From Chitinophagaceae bacterium (GTDB lineage Bacteria > Bacteroidota > Bacteroidia > Chitinophagales > Chitinophagaceae), in NCBI GenBank assembly GCA_004297075.1, contig SCVK01000344.1, positions 1 through 37,997 of the forward strand: a stretch of DNA of 37,997 bases, in the 5' to 3' direction. Below, one piece after another: positions 28,679-37,721 of the stretch; the first letter of the stretch is position 1; each line of letters opens with the position of its first letter. The translations under genes were made by a program, and so were the position numbers. Below the pieces are notes generated by a model. The model was not told the DNA's origin and ran no database searches. It saw only the letters and a program-made list of their open reading frames with translations.

Positions 28679-31066
28679 TTATTTAGAACCCGACATGGAA
28701 GGTGGTGCTTTGCCCAGATCGCTGCCCCATAACTCGTTAGGCCTTGCATCCATGTCGAGCACCAGTTTTCCACCCTTCACCAGCGTATCATGCAGAAACC
28801 AGGGTTGGTTCCAGGATATTCCGTTCAGGCTCGCTTTCCGGATGTATACATTGCCCGGCGCGTTGTTTCTCGCTACTATCACAAATTCTTTTCCCGGATA
28901 ATATCTGGGATCAAGTTTAATGGTGATCTTATTGAAAACAGGACTACTGATCTCATAAAAAGGTTTTTCGGAAGTACCGCCGTTCGTAGAGAAAAGTCCG
29001 ATTTTAAGTAAGACCGCCAGTGACCCCATCAGGCCCTGGTCTTCATCGCCACTATATCCTTTCTGCGGAGAGATGCCACTGTATACTGAATCAATCAATT
29101 GGCGGGTCCAGTATTGTGTTAACCAGGGTTTTCCCGCATAGTTGAACAGGAAAGGCGTTTGCATACAGGGCTGGTTACCGTAATTGATATACACTCTTCG
29201 CAGTAATTCCTGGTCGGTCGGATTCTCTGATTTACCCGAAACAAAACTGTGGGTTCTGGCTTCGAGAAAAGAGCGGTTCAGTTTATTGGTAAAAACTTCT
29301 GCTCCACCCATCATGTTTATCAATCCTTTTACATCATGCGGCACCCACCAGGTGTATTGGGCTGCATTTCCTTCTTCAAACCCATGTTCATACTGCAGGA
29401 TATCAATTGGCTGGTTCCATTTTCCCTCGCGGTTACGTGTCCACATCCATCCGGTATCTTTGTTAAATACATTCTGGTAGTTCAACGCCCGTTTGCTGAA
29501 TAACTCATAGTCTTCTTTTTTACCCAGCACTTTGGCCATCTGTGCCAGTGCATAATCCTGGTAAGCATATTCCAGTGTCTGGGTAGCACCATCCATATGG
29601 AATCCGTATTTGATCTTACTGAGCGGATAAGGCACATATCCCAGCTCCATATATTCTTCAATCCCACCACCTTTAAAAGTAGTGTGCTCATACCCTACCT
29701 TACTCATCATGCCACCCGGAAAATGATCTTTGCGCATACCCTCGTAAGCTTTGGCAATATCAAATCCCCTGATGCCTTTCAGGTAAGCACTCACAATAAA
29801 GGGAGTAGTGGCAGCTCCCGTCATTACATAGGTATAATTGCCGCCGGATGGACCGCGGGGTATCAGCCCGCCATCATCATACATTAATAAAAGCGAGTTG
29901 ATGAACGATTCTGTCACTTCGGGATACACGAGGTGCCACAAAGTGTTCAGCGACCATTGTGCACCCCAAAAAGAATCAGAATTGTATTCATTGAATTTTG
30001 GCTTACCGTTTGCACCCAGCGGAACCTGGCGCTTACGGGGTTGTGTCCCTGTATTGTCGATGTAGGTGCCGCTGGCATCACTCACAATTCTCCGTCCCTG
30101 CAGTGCATGCCAGAGATCAGTATAAAAACGTCTTTGTTCGGTAAGGGTACCTCCTTCTACCTGTATTCTGCTGAGCCATTCGTTCCACTCGTTGGATGAT
30201 TCTTTTACGATGCGGTTAAAATCCCAATGTGGTAATTCAGCCTGCATATTCTTTCTGGCCTCTTCAATACTTACGTAAGAGATGGCTACTTTCATCTGTC
30301 TTACTTCATTGGCTGTGGTGGCAAAACTTACATAGACACCGTTGTGCGAACCAGATACCTGTTCCTGCACACCGGTCAGTTTACCATCCTGCCAGCCGTT
30401 GAACGACTCGAAGGGTTTATCAAAATCGGTAACAAAATAAACGGTAATGGGTTTGGGTCGGCGAATGGTTGCTGCCATTGTTACTTCTCCCTCTATCGAC
30501 TGATTACTTATTTTTTTCACGCGGGCACTCTGTGTTTCGGAAGAACCGAGCATGGTGGTGAAATCGAAAAGGATATGACTGGCCGCCGATTTTGGATACG
30601 TGTATTTATGAAATCCTACGCGGGTGGTTGAACTGAGTTCTGCTGTAACCCCATAATCTTTCAGTACTACTTTATGATAACCCGGTCTGGCAATCTCCTG
30701 CTGGTGCGAATAACTGGAGCCATAATTGTCGGGACCCAGCTGTCCTTTGAACACGCCCGTAGTAGGCAGTACCGGAATCCCGGAAAGCTCCCAGCAATGA
30801 ATATGGCTGAATACCTTGATGGTATCCTCGTTGTAGCGGTAACCGGTATTCCAGGTGCCCTTGAGTACCATATCCGGACTCAGGTTTACCATTCCGAACG
30901 GACGCGAAGCCGAACTAAAATAAAAAAATCTGGAATGGGCGGCATCTACCATCGGTTCTACCAGGTCTACAAAACGGGGCTTGGGTTTGCTAACGCCTTG
31001 TGCAGAAGAGACTGCACCCTGTAAAAGGAACAGCGAAACCAATAAGGCAATTTTACTGCATCTCAT
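28679..31066 (-). CDS. GH92-like exo-alpha-mannosidase
   Basis: FVDLVEPMVDAAHSRFFYFSSASRPFGMVNLSPDM, TGYRYNEDTIKVFSHIHCWELSGIPVLPTTG, TWWVPHDVKGLINMMGG, YSGDEDQGLMGSLAVLLKIGLFSTNGG; signal peptide. Confidence 0.88.
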   Translation of the reverse strand: MRCSKIALLVSLFLLQGAVSSAQGVSKPKPRFVDLVEPMVDAAHSRFFYFSSASRPFGMVNLSPDMVLKGTWNTGYRYNEDTIKVFSHIHCWELSGIPVLPTTGVFKGQLGPDNYGSSYSHQQEIARPGYHKVVLKDYGVTAELSSTTRVGFHKYTYPKSAASHILFDFTTMLGSSETQSARVKKISNQSIEGEVTMAATIRRPKPITVYFVTDFDKPFESFNGWQDGKLTGVQEQVSGSHNGVYVSFATTANEVRQMKVAISYVSIEEARKNMQAELPHWDFNRIVKESSNEWNEWLSRIQVEGGTLTEQRRFYTDLWHALQGRRIVSDASGTYIDNTGTQPRKRQVPLGANGKPKFNEYNSDSFWGAQWSLNTLWHLVYPEVTESFINSLLLMYDDGGLIPRGPSGGNYTYVMTGAATTPFIVSAYLKGIRGFDIAKAYEGMRKDHFPGGMMSKVGYEHTTFKGGGIEEYMELGYVPYPLSKIKYGFHMDGATQTLEYAYQDYALAQMAKVLGKKEDYELFSKRALNYQNVFNKDTGWMWTRNREGKWNQPIDILQYEHGFEEGNAAQYTWWVPHDVKGLINMMGGAEVFTNKLNRSFLEARTHSFVSGKSENPTDQELLRRVYINYGNQPCMQTPFLFNYAGKPWLTQYWTRQLIDSVYSGISPQKGYSGDEDQGLMGSLAVLLKIGLFSTNGGTSEKPFYEISSPVFNKITIKLDPRYYPGKEFVIVARNNAPGNVYIRKASLNGISWNQPWFLHDTLVKGGKLVLDMDARPNELWGSDLGKAPPSMSGSK

Positions 31067-31113
31067 AAGAGGATACTTTTCTGGAAAAATGATTGAAAAG
31101 ATTACTAAACTAT

Positions 31114-31127
31114 TGGAATCGGTTACA
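31114..31127. promoter_or_regulatory. Possible LacI-family operator upstream of the GH92-like gene
   Basis: TGGAATCGGTTACA is an imperfect palindrome with central CG (10 of 14 positions match the reverse complement), 48 bp upstream of the GH92 start codon. Confidence 0.3.
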
Positions 31128-31193
31128 CAAAATGCGCTGCAACCCAGATCACTATCAGGTACGTATAACCATACTATACACCAGTTTCACAGG

Positions 31194-31250
31194 TAAAGAA
31201 AAAGGACCTGTTCAGCAACAGGAGACATATCCCACTGAACAGATCCTTTT
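31194..31250 (-). terminator. Rho-independent terminator/attenuator between susD and the downstream enzyme genes
   Basis: Arms AAAAGGACCTGTTCAG (31200-31215) and CTGAACAGATCCTTTT (31235-31250): 15 of 16 positions complementary, 19-nt loop. On the minus strand the stem runs into ...GGTCCTTTTTCTTTACC. Starts 12 nt after the susD stop codon. Confidence 0.75.
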
Positions 31251-31261
31251 ACCAACAACCA

Positions 31262-33130
31262 TTAATAACCAGGATTCTGTGACATAGCAGGATACGACAA
31301 GTCTATCTCACTCTGTGGAATCGGTCTTAAATAATGTATGTCTTTGATGCTGTTGCTCTTCTTGGCCCATGGGTTGAACCTCAACACGCGCTCAATCAGT
31401 TTGCCCGTTCTCTTCAGATCAAACCACCTGTCGTATTCACCCAGCAGTTCCCTGGCTCTTTCATCTAAAATCAGGTCAACAGAAATATTGGCAGCAGTAG
31501 CACGGTAAGAAACGGCAGCCTGCGATTTGATATCTTCCGGTGCCTGTGCACATTTAGGATCAGCACCGGCAGTGGTCAGCGCACGGTCGAGCACTTTGTT
31601 ATAGTACACTTCCGCACCACCTAATTTACCACCGGTAGCACCTTTTACAATGGCTTCGGCTGCAATCAGGTAAGCTTCTGCGGCACGGAAAACAGATTCG
31701 TTAAAGGTTCCGTAAGCATCACCGTAAGGAATGCCCGGCTGCCAGAACTTCCACATGTTGGGTTCGCCGGCAGGCAGATTGGTAACCGACACACCTCCCA
31801 CAATCGCATATCCACCACCCCACTCATCGCAGTTAATAACAGAGTATTTACGCGTACCTCCCACATCAACACCTCTTTCAGCGGAAGTAGTGGCAGGTCT
31901 GTTCCATGGACGATAATAAACAACTGTATCGCCCGCTTTGAAATCTACTTTTACGGTTGTATTATTTTTGATAGGTAAAAATCCGGTTACAGGTAACAAG
32001 GCATAACCCACATCCAGAAAATTATGGTCATAACGTGAATCTATCTGGGGATCATACATACGGTAGATAGCTGCACCCAACGGGTAAATAGGTTGCGAAC
32101 GATTATAATCACTGGTTCTTCCCTTGGTACCGGGAAAACCTTCGCCACCACCGCCAAATACAGAATGCAGGTTATTACCACCCGCCGCATCCTGTGTAAA
32201 AGCAGGATCGGTTTTATTGGTGAGTACATCAGCGTTCCACTGAATAGAAAAAATGATCTCGGCATTTTTATCATTCTGTGCACCGGTATACTGTGTTAAC
32301 GGATTTTCGGAGCGTACCGGGAACAGGTCTTTGTATTTCGCAGCCAGTGGATACGCAGTGATTACTTTATCAGCATATTGCAGGGCTGAATTAAAATCCG
32401 CCGGTGTACCACCTAATGCATTCTTAAAGTTCCAGCCTCGTGTCAGGTAAACCTTAGACAACAAGAACTGTGCTGCACCTTTAGTTACTCTTCCATAATC
32501 AGAAGCAACGGCCGGCAGACTGGCCTCGGCCTCCAGCAGATCACTGATGATCTGTTTGTAAATATCAGCAGAAGGAACTCTTTTGGCTTCTTTACTCGCA
32601 CCTTGTGTTTCTGTTAACGGCATCGGAACATCTCCCCACTGCTGCACCAGGTAGAAATAAGATAAGGCACGCAGGAACTTGGCTTCAGAAACCCTCGTAG
32701 CTTTTAAGGCATCCGTCATACCGCTAACACCTGGCGCACGGGTAATGGCTGTGTTGGTACGGCCGATCTCTGCATAGAGAAAGGTCCAGAGCGTACCAAG
32801 ATCAGCGAGAGACCCATTCAGCCCCACATCGTACTGGTTCAGCGAACCGGCATTGGCGGGCGCTGTGGCAAACTTGGGATCGTTATAACCACCTGGGTAA
32901 AACAGGTCGGTACCATTCAGCACCAGCGATCTTGCCTGGTGGATATTCCGCAATAAAGGGTAACAGGATTTCACCAGGTCATCAAAACCCGTGGCTGTTT
33001 TATAATACACATCCGTTGTAAGTGTAGATACCGGATTCTCATTCAGAAAATCCTTTTTGCAGCCCGTACCCAAAACACCCGCAAAAGCGAAGGTGATGAC
33101 TGCATTCCGTATATTAAATATTGATTTCAT
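31262..33130 (-). CDS. SusD/RagB-family outer-membrane nutrient-binding lipoprotein
   Basis: Lipobox FAGVLGTGCKKDFLNENPVSTLTTDVYYKTATGFDDLVKSCYPLLR; C-terminal LDERARELLGEYDRWFDLKRTGKLIERVLRFNP...HYLRPIPQSEIDLSYPAMSQNPGY. Confidence 0.97.
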   Translation of the reverse strand: MKSIFNIRNAVITFAFAGVLGTGCKKDFLNENPVSTLTTDVYYKTATGFDDLVKSCYPLLRNIHQARSLVLNGTDLFYPGGYNDPKFATAPANAGSLNQYDVGLNGSLADLGTLWTFLYAEIGRTNTAITRAPGVSGMTDALKATRVSEAKFLRALSYFYLVQQWGDVPMPLTETQGASKEAKRVPSADIYKQIISDLLEAEASLPAVASDYGRVTKGAAQFLLSKVYLTRGWNFKNALGGTPADFNSALQYADKVITAYPLAAKYKDLFPVRSENPLTQYTGAQNDKNAEIIFSIQWNADVLTNKTDPAFTQDAAGGNNLHSVFGGGGEGFPGTKGRTSDYNRSQPIYPLGAAIYRMYDPQIDSRYDHNFLDVGYALLPVTGFLPIKNNTTVKVDFKAGDTVVYYRPWNRPATTSAERGVDVGGTRKYSVINCDEWGGGYAIVGGVSVTNLPAGEPNMWKFWQPGIPYGDAYGTFNESVFRAAEAYLIAAEAIVKGATGGKLGGAEVYYNKVLDRALTTAGADPKCAQAPEDIKSQAAVSYRATAANISVDLILDERARELLGEYDRWFDLKRTGKLIERVLRFNPWAKKSNSIKDIHYLRPIPQSEIDLSYPAMSQNPGY

Positions 33131-33151
33131 AATGATAAGTTTTGATGAAGT

Positions 33152-36139
33152 TTAGAAACTGACATTAAAGCCGAACGTTAACAATACAGATGGCACATCA
33201 TCCTGATAGATCGCAGAATTGAATTCCGGATCAAATCCTGTATACTTGGTGAAAATAAAAGGATTGGTAACCTGCCCATAAAAACGGGCACTACTGATTT
33301 TCAGTCTATCTAAAGTTCTTTTAGGCAATGTATAACCCAATGTTATATCAGACACGCGCAGGAAACTGGCATCCTGGTAATTGATGGCCGATCTGTAAGG
33401 ATTGGCCACATAAGGTGAAAAATAAGTGTTTGATGGATTGTCTTTTGTCCAGTAATTCAAAGATGCCAATGAATTGTAACGTGTGCCCAGCTCTCCGAAA
33501 GTTCCGGACAAAGTTGAGTTACTGTACTGAACACCGTTTCTGTAATACAGGAAGAAAGAAAGATCAAAATTCTTGTAATTAAAACGGTTGGTTACACCCA
33601 GAATCCAGTTAGGCATTTGTGTTCCCAGGTAAACCCTGTCATCAATATTATTGGAGGAAGAGATCTGGTTATCGTTGTTCTGGTCTACTACCCGTACAGA
33701 ACCGGGTAACTGCTTATATACTTTGGCAGCATTCGAATCGGCCAGTTGCCAGATACCGGCAAACTGGTAATCAAAATTGGCCCTGATGGGATAACCTACA
33801 AACAATTTATTTCCTTTATCCACCAGTTGTCCATCGCCATATAGTTCCAGTAATTTGTTTCTGTTAAGCGTAAACGCAAAAGAACTGTTCCATCTGAAAT
33901 TTTCTTTCGCAATGTTCACTGTATTCAGGGTAAGTTCAATACCCTTGTTCTGGATCTTACCTACGTTGGCCGTAACCTGGTTAAAACCGGTTACATTCGG
34001 GATCTTCTGGTTCAGAATCAGATCCACCGTTTTTCTGCTGTACAATTCTACGGAAGCGGTAACACGGTTCTTCAATACACTGAAATCAAGACCCAGGTTC
34101 AACTCCTTACTTCTCTCCCATTTCAGGTCTTTATTGGCCAGGTTCAGCGGCGCAAAACCCATAGCAGCTGCACCATCAAAATCATAACCCGTATTCAGCA
34201 AACTGGCCTGTGTACTGTAGGGATTAACTGTTGAGTTACCTACTTCTCCATAACTCATGCGCAGTTTTACATTAGAGAAAACATTCTGTTTCATCATAAA
34301 ATTCTCGTCTCCCAGTCTCCAGGCCAATGCTACTGAAGGGAAGAAAGCCCATTTATTACCTTCGGCCAACTGAGAAGCACCATCTGAACGACCTGTTACC
34401 GTTAAAAGATATTTCTCATTAAAAGTATAGTTGATTCTTCCCATATAAGATGATAAAGAACGTTCTACCAGTGAGCTACCCTGTGCCGTAATGGTTCCGG
34501 TATTTAAGGCATACCAGTAGGATACATAGGGCAGGTCTTTTACAGCAATGGTAGCAAGTTCATCACGCTGGTAAAAGGCACTCTGCAATCCGGTAAATTC
34601 CAGTCTGTGTTTGCCGAATTCTTTTTTATAATTCACAATATTATCAATGGTGTAATTGGCTGTCTTCCTGTTATCCAGCTGGGTACGAGGTTTGCTACCG
34701 ATCTGAGATTTGGACCAGGTGCCTCTCCAGTCGCCGATCTGCTGTGTATTATAAGAAGCAGAAAGTGATGAACGGAAAGTAAGTCCCTTGGCAATAGCCA
34801 CTTCCATATAAGCATTGGTGATGGCAGACAAAGTGGTGGTCTGCAGTTTAGAAGTAGTAGGATCAATATCACTCAAAGGATTAGGCACCTGTTTGTCGTT
34901 GATTCCCATCCAGATGGCCAGACCGTTTACATCAATATCTCCATTCTGCGATGGATTGGTGAGGTCTTTATAGTAAACAGTACCGGTAGGTCTTGCACGG
35001 AAAGCACCACGCAGTGATTCCTGAGAACCCCAGTTCTGGTCGCTGTAGGTAAGATAAGAAGTGAACCCTACTTTTACATGCTCACCCACTTTACTGTCTA
35101 GTCCGGCATTCAGGTTATACCGTTTGAATCCGGTATATAACACATTACCTTTCTCATTCAGGAAACCACCCGAAAAACGGTAAGTGGTTTTCTCACTACC
35201 ACCTGAAACGCTGATATTATGGCTGGTTTGTAATCCCGGATCGGTGGCAAGATCTACCCAATCAGTGGTTTGCCCCGCATCAATCTTCTGCTGCTCTGCA
35301 GTAGTAAATACTGTTCCCGATAAACCCGCTGCAACCCTGTCTGTAAAAGCCAACTTATAAAACTCCGGAGTTGTTCTCAGTCTGGGAACATGTGCCAGGT
35401 ATTTGGAACCCACATACCCATCGTAGGTTACTTTGGGTTTGCCGGATATCCCTTTTTTGGTGGTAACGATTACCACACCATTGGCACCACGGGCACCATA
35501 TATAGAGGTGGAAGAAGCATCTTTCAGCACATCCATTGTCTGGATATCGTTCGGGTTCAGGTTGTTGAGATCACCGCCCATCAAACCATCGATCACGATC
35601 AGGGGTTGTGTGGAGTTATTGATCGTATTTTCTCCTCTGATAGTAATACTGTAACCGGCACCGGGTCTGTTACTCGATTTGGTTACCGTAGCACCTGCTA
35701 CCTGACCTTGTATCGCTTTGGCCGCCTGCACCGGGTTGGCACGAACAATATCTTTGGATTGCACCGAAACCAACGCACCAGTGAGGTCGCGCTTTCTTCT
35801 TTCACCGTAACCAACTACTACGATGTCTTCCAGCGATTTTATTTCTGAAACCAGACTCACCGTTAAAGTCGTCTGTTTTTCCACATACACTTCCTGGCTG
35901 GCAAAACCAACCGAAGCAATCACAAGGACCGTAGTCCCGTTAGAAGGAATACTGATGGTAAATTTACCGTCTGCATCTGTAACCGTGCCGCGGGAAGTAC
36001 CTTTTACAGTAACACTGGCACCCGACAGAACCGTTCCGTTTTCGTTGTTAACAACGCGGCCGGTCAGGTGGCGGTTTTGGGCCCAGGCCATGCTGGCTAT
36101 GGATAACAGCAGCATAGAGAGGAGGAAAACTTTTCTCAT
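33152..36139 (-). CDS. SusC/RagA-family TonB-dependent outer-membrane transporter
   Basis: Signal peptide MRKVFLLSMLLLSIASMAWAQ; carboxypeptidase-regulatory-like domain (LTGRVVNNENGTVLSGASVTVKGTSRGTVTDADGKFTISIP); plug motif DIVVVGYGERRKRDLTGALVSV; DVLKDASSTSIYGARGANGVVIVTTKKG; C-terminal FTKYTGFDPEFNSAIYQ...LTFGFNVSF. Confidence 0.97.
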   Translation of the reverse strand: MRKVFLLSMLLLSIASMAWAQNRHLTGRVVNNENGTVLSGASVTVKGTSRGTVTDADGKFTISIPSNGTTVLVIASVGFASQEVYVEKQTTLTVSLVSEIKSLEDIVVVGYGERRKRDLTGALVSVQSKDIVRANPVQAAKAIQGQVAGATVTKSSNRPGAGYSITIRGENTINNSTQPLIVIDGLMGGDLNNLNPNDIQTMDVLKDASSTSIYGARGANGVVIVTTKKGISGKPKVTYDGYVGSKYLAHVPRLRTTPEFYKLAFTDRVAAGLSGTVFTTAEQQKIDAGQTTDWVDLATDPGLQTSHNISVSGGSEKTTYRFSGGFLNEKGNVLYTGFKRYNLNAGLDSKVGEHVKVGFTSYLTYSDQNWGSQESLRGAFRARPTGTVYYKDLTNPSQNGDIDVNGLAIWMGINDKQVPNPLSDIDPTTSKLQTTTLSAITNAYMEVAIAKGLTFRSSLSASYNTQQIGDWRGTWSKSQIGSKPRTQLDNRKTANYTIDNIVNYKKEFGKHRLEFTGLQSAFYQRDELATIAVKDLPYVSYWYALNTGTITAQGSSLVERSLSSYMGRINYTFNEKYLLTVTGRSDGASQLAEGNKWAFFPSVALAWRLGDENFMMKQNVFSNVKLRMSYGEVGNSTVNPYSTQASLLNTGYDFDGAAAMGFAPLNLANKDLKWERSKELNLGLDFSVLKNRVTASVELYSRKTVDLILNQKIPNVTGFNQVTANVGKIQNKGIELTLNTVNIAKENFRWNSSFAFTLNRNKLLELYGDGQLVDKGNKLFVGYPIRANFDYQFAGIWQLADSNAAKVYKQLPGSVRVVDQNNDNQISSSNNIDDRVYLGTQMPNWILGVTNRFNYKNFDLSFFLYYRNGVQYSNSTLSGTFGELGTRYNSLASLNYWTKDNPSNTYFSPYVANPYRSAINYQDASFLRVSDITLGYTLPKRTLDRLKISSARFYGQVTNPFIFTKYTGFDPEFNSAIYQDDVPSVLLTFGFNVSF

Positions 36140-36235
36140 AATAGCAATTTTATGTTTAGCAATTGTTGGTTCCATTACAACGTCATACAGTGTACGATCG
36201 GAGCAATGGTGAACTAAACTTATTAAATCCTTTTA

Positions 36236-36280
36236 GTAAAACGTTTAAACCAGCTTAAAATAAGTACGAAAACGATTTCG
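36236..36280. promoter_or_regulatory. Candidate operator region in the divergent susC/36343 intergenic region
   Basis: Two AAAACG-type palindromic elements: CGAAAACGATTTCG (36267-36280, 12 of 14 positions self-complementary) and GTAAAACGTTTAAAC (36236-36250), similar in form to LacI-family operators. A TAnnTTTG-like element on the minus strand (TAAGTTTA, plus 36215-36222) could be the susC -7 region. Confidence 0.4.
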
Positions 36281-36342
36281 GAGAATAGGGGATTCTGCGC
36301 GGTAAAGAAGCCGCTAAGCATGTATATTTATTCAAAAAGAGC

Positions 36343-37134
36343 ATGAAAAAACACTTCGCCCTGCTGTTATATAGTCTCCTGGTTCTCTCTGGCAGCCTGC
36401 TGGCACAGCCCGCTACCGTAACCTTGGATTACTTTTTCAATAATGAATATAAAAAGAACGCACAGGGTGTAGTGGAGCGTTTTCACTATACATGGGAAGA
36501 TAAAAGCATCAATGGTTATTCGATCTGGGCAGACAGTTTCAGATCAAAAAATGCCATTGTAAAAAGTCTGCCGGCAGCTCCCACCGCAGCCAGTCTGAAG
36601 GGAACAGATATCTATATTATCACCGATCCGGATACAGATAAAGAAAGTCCGGCACCCAACCTGATGACGGCCACCCATGCAGCAAACATCGCAGCATGGG
36701 TAAAAAAGGGAGGCGTTCTGGTAATGATGGTGAATGATTCTGCCAACGCCGAACTGCATCAGTTTAACCAGCTGGCAGATCTGTTCGGCATGCATTTCAC
36801 AGACAAAGTGCGCAATTCGGTACAGAAAGATATTAGTGTAGGAAAGATCATGGTGCCTGCCCAACACCCCATTTTTCAAAAAGGCAAACAACTGTACCTG
36901 AAAGGGATCTGCACCATTGCCCTGCAGCCCAATGCCCGGGCGGTACTGGAAGACAAAGGGGATGTGATCATGGCTACTGCCCGGTATGGCAAAGGAACCG
37001 TGTTCGCTGTTACAGATCCATGGATCTATAATGAGTATATCGTAAACGACAGACTCAACCCAGATTTCCAGAATGCAATAGCCGCCGGAGAATTCAGCAA
37101 CTGGTTGCTGCAACAGATTCCGGCCCGTCGTTAG
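36343..37134 (+). CDS. Secreted GATase-like/DUF4350-like protein
   Basis: Signal peptide MKKHFALLLYSLLVLSGSLLAQ; TVTLDYFFNNEYKKNAQGVVERFHYTWEDKSINGYSIW; DIYIITDPDTDKE...NIAAWVKKGGVLVMMVND; ARYGKGTVFAVTDPWIYNEYI. Oriented divergently from susC. Confidence 0.85.
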   Translation: MKKHFALLLYSLLVLSGSLLAQPATVTLDYFFNNEYKKNAQGVVERFHYTWEDKSINGYSIWADSFRSKNAIVKSLPAAPTAASLKGTDIYIITDPDTDKESPAPNLMTATHAANIAAWVKKGGVLVMMVNDSANAELHQFNQLADLFGMHFTDKVRNSVQKDISVGKIMVPAQHPIFQKGKQLYLKGICTIALQPNARAVLEDKGDVIMATARYGKGTVFAVTDPWIYNEYIVNDRLNPDFQNAIAAGEFSNWLLQQIPARR

Positions 37135-37203
37135 CAGACAGGTTATGACAAATAAACACTAACTACCCACCAGGGCAGGTTGATGCAGTTATGGTACCCC
37201 TTT

Positions 37204-37611
37204 CTAATCACTGTCTTCCAGGTGCAGTTTCTGGTGGTGAGCCCCGGCTGCCAGGTGCAGGGCAAAACCCGCAATAGCTGTATCATTCAGCATATTGATC
37301 AATGCCATGGCTTTGGTTTCTGCGTTACCGGCATTCAGGTAATTGGGCAGGTGAATGACGATCACAAATACAAAAAGCAGTATTGCCAGCAGGTAACCTG
37401 CCATTTTTACCCAGCGGTTCAGTATAAAAGAGAGCCCACCCAGGATAAAAGCAACACCTACCACATGTACCCATAATACACCACCCGGAACATAATCGGG
37501 GATATATACAACAAGATCATGTGGTTTGAATAAGTGAATGAAGCCGTAGGCAATCATCACTGCTGCTAACAGATAGATAGCGATCCGGGAAACAATATGA
37601 TACTGTTTCAT
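37204..37611 (-). CDS. DoxX-like small integral membrane protein
   Basis: 135 aa with about four hydrophobic helices (IAIYLLAAVMIAYGFIHLF; LWVHVVGVAFILGGLSFIL; AGYLLAILLFVFVIVIHLPNYL; AIAGFALHLAAGAHH). Confidence 0.65.
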   Translation of the reverse strand: MKQYHIVSRIAIYLLAAVMIAYGFIHLFKPHDLVVYIPDYVPGGVLWVHVVGVAFILGGLSFILNRWVKMAGYLLAILLFVFVIVIHLPNYLNAGNAETKAMALINMLNDTAIAGFALHLAAGAHHQKLHLEDSD

Positions 37612-37721
37612 GGGATAAATTTTGGTTGCTAAAAGTTACAACAGTTCCCAGCCAAATGCAATAGCTGCCGCATCTTTATTTTAGTACCTATCAGGCAGCA
37701 ACAAACGCCTGTAAATCCATC

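Noticed and set aside
28679-31066. GDEDQG in the GH92-like protein as a degenerate catalytic motif
   Set aside because: It keeps the paired acidic residues spaced one apart expected for the GH92 catalytic base, so there is no good evidence of inactivation.
35390-35848. 152-aa plus ORF within susC
   Set aside because: Antisense to the highly conserved SusC plug region.
36544-37113. 189-aa minus ORF under the + strand GATase-like gene
   Set aside because: The + strand ORF has a signal peptide and family-like motifs; the antisense frame does not.
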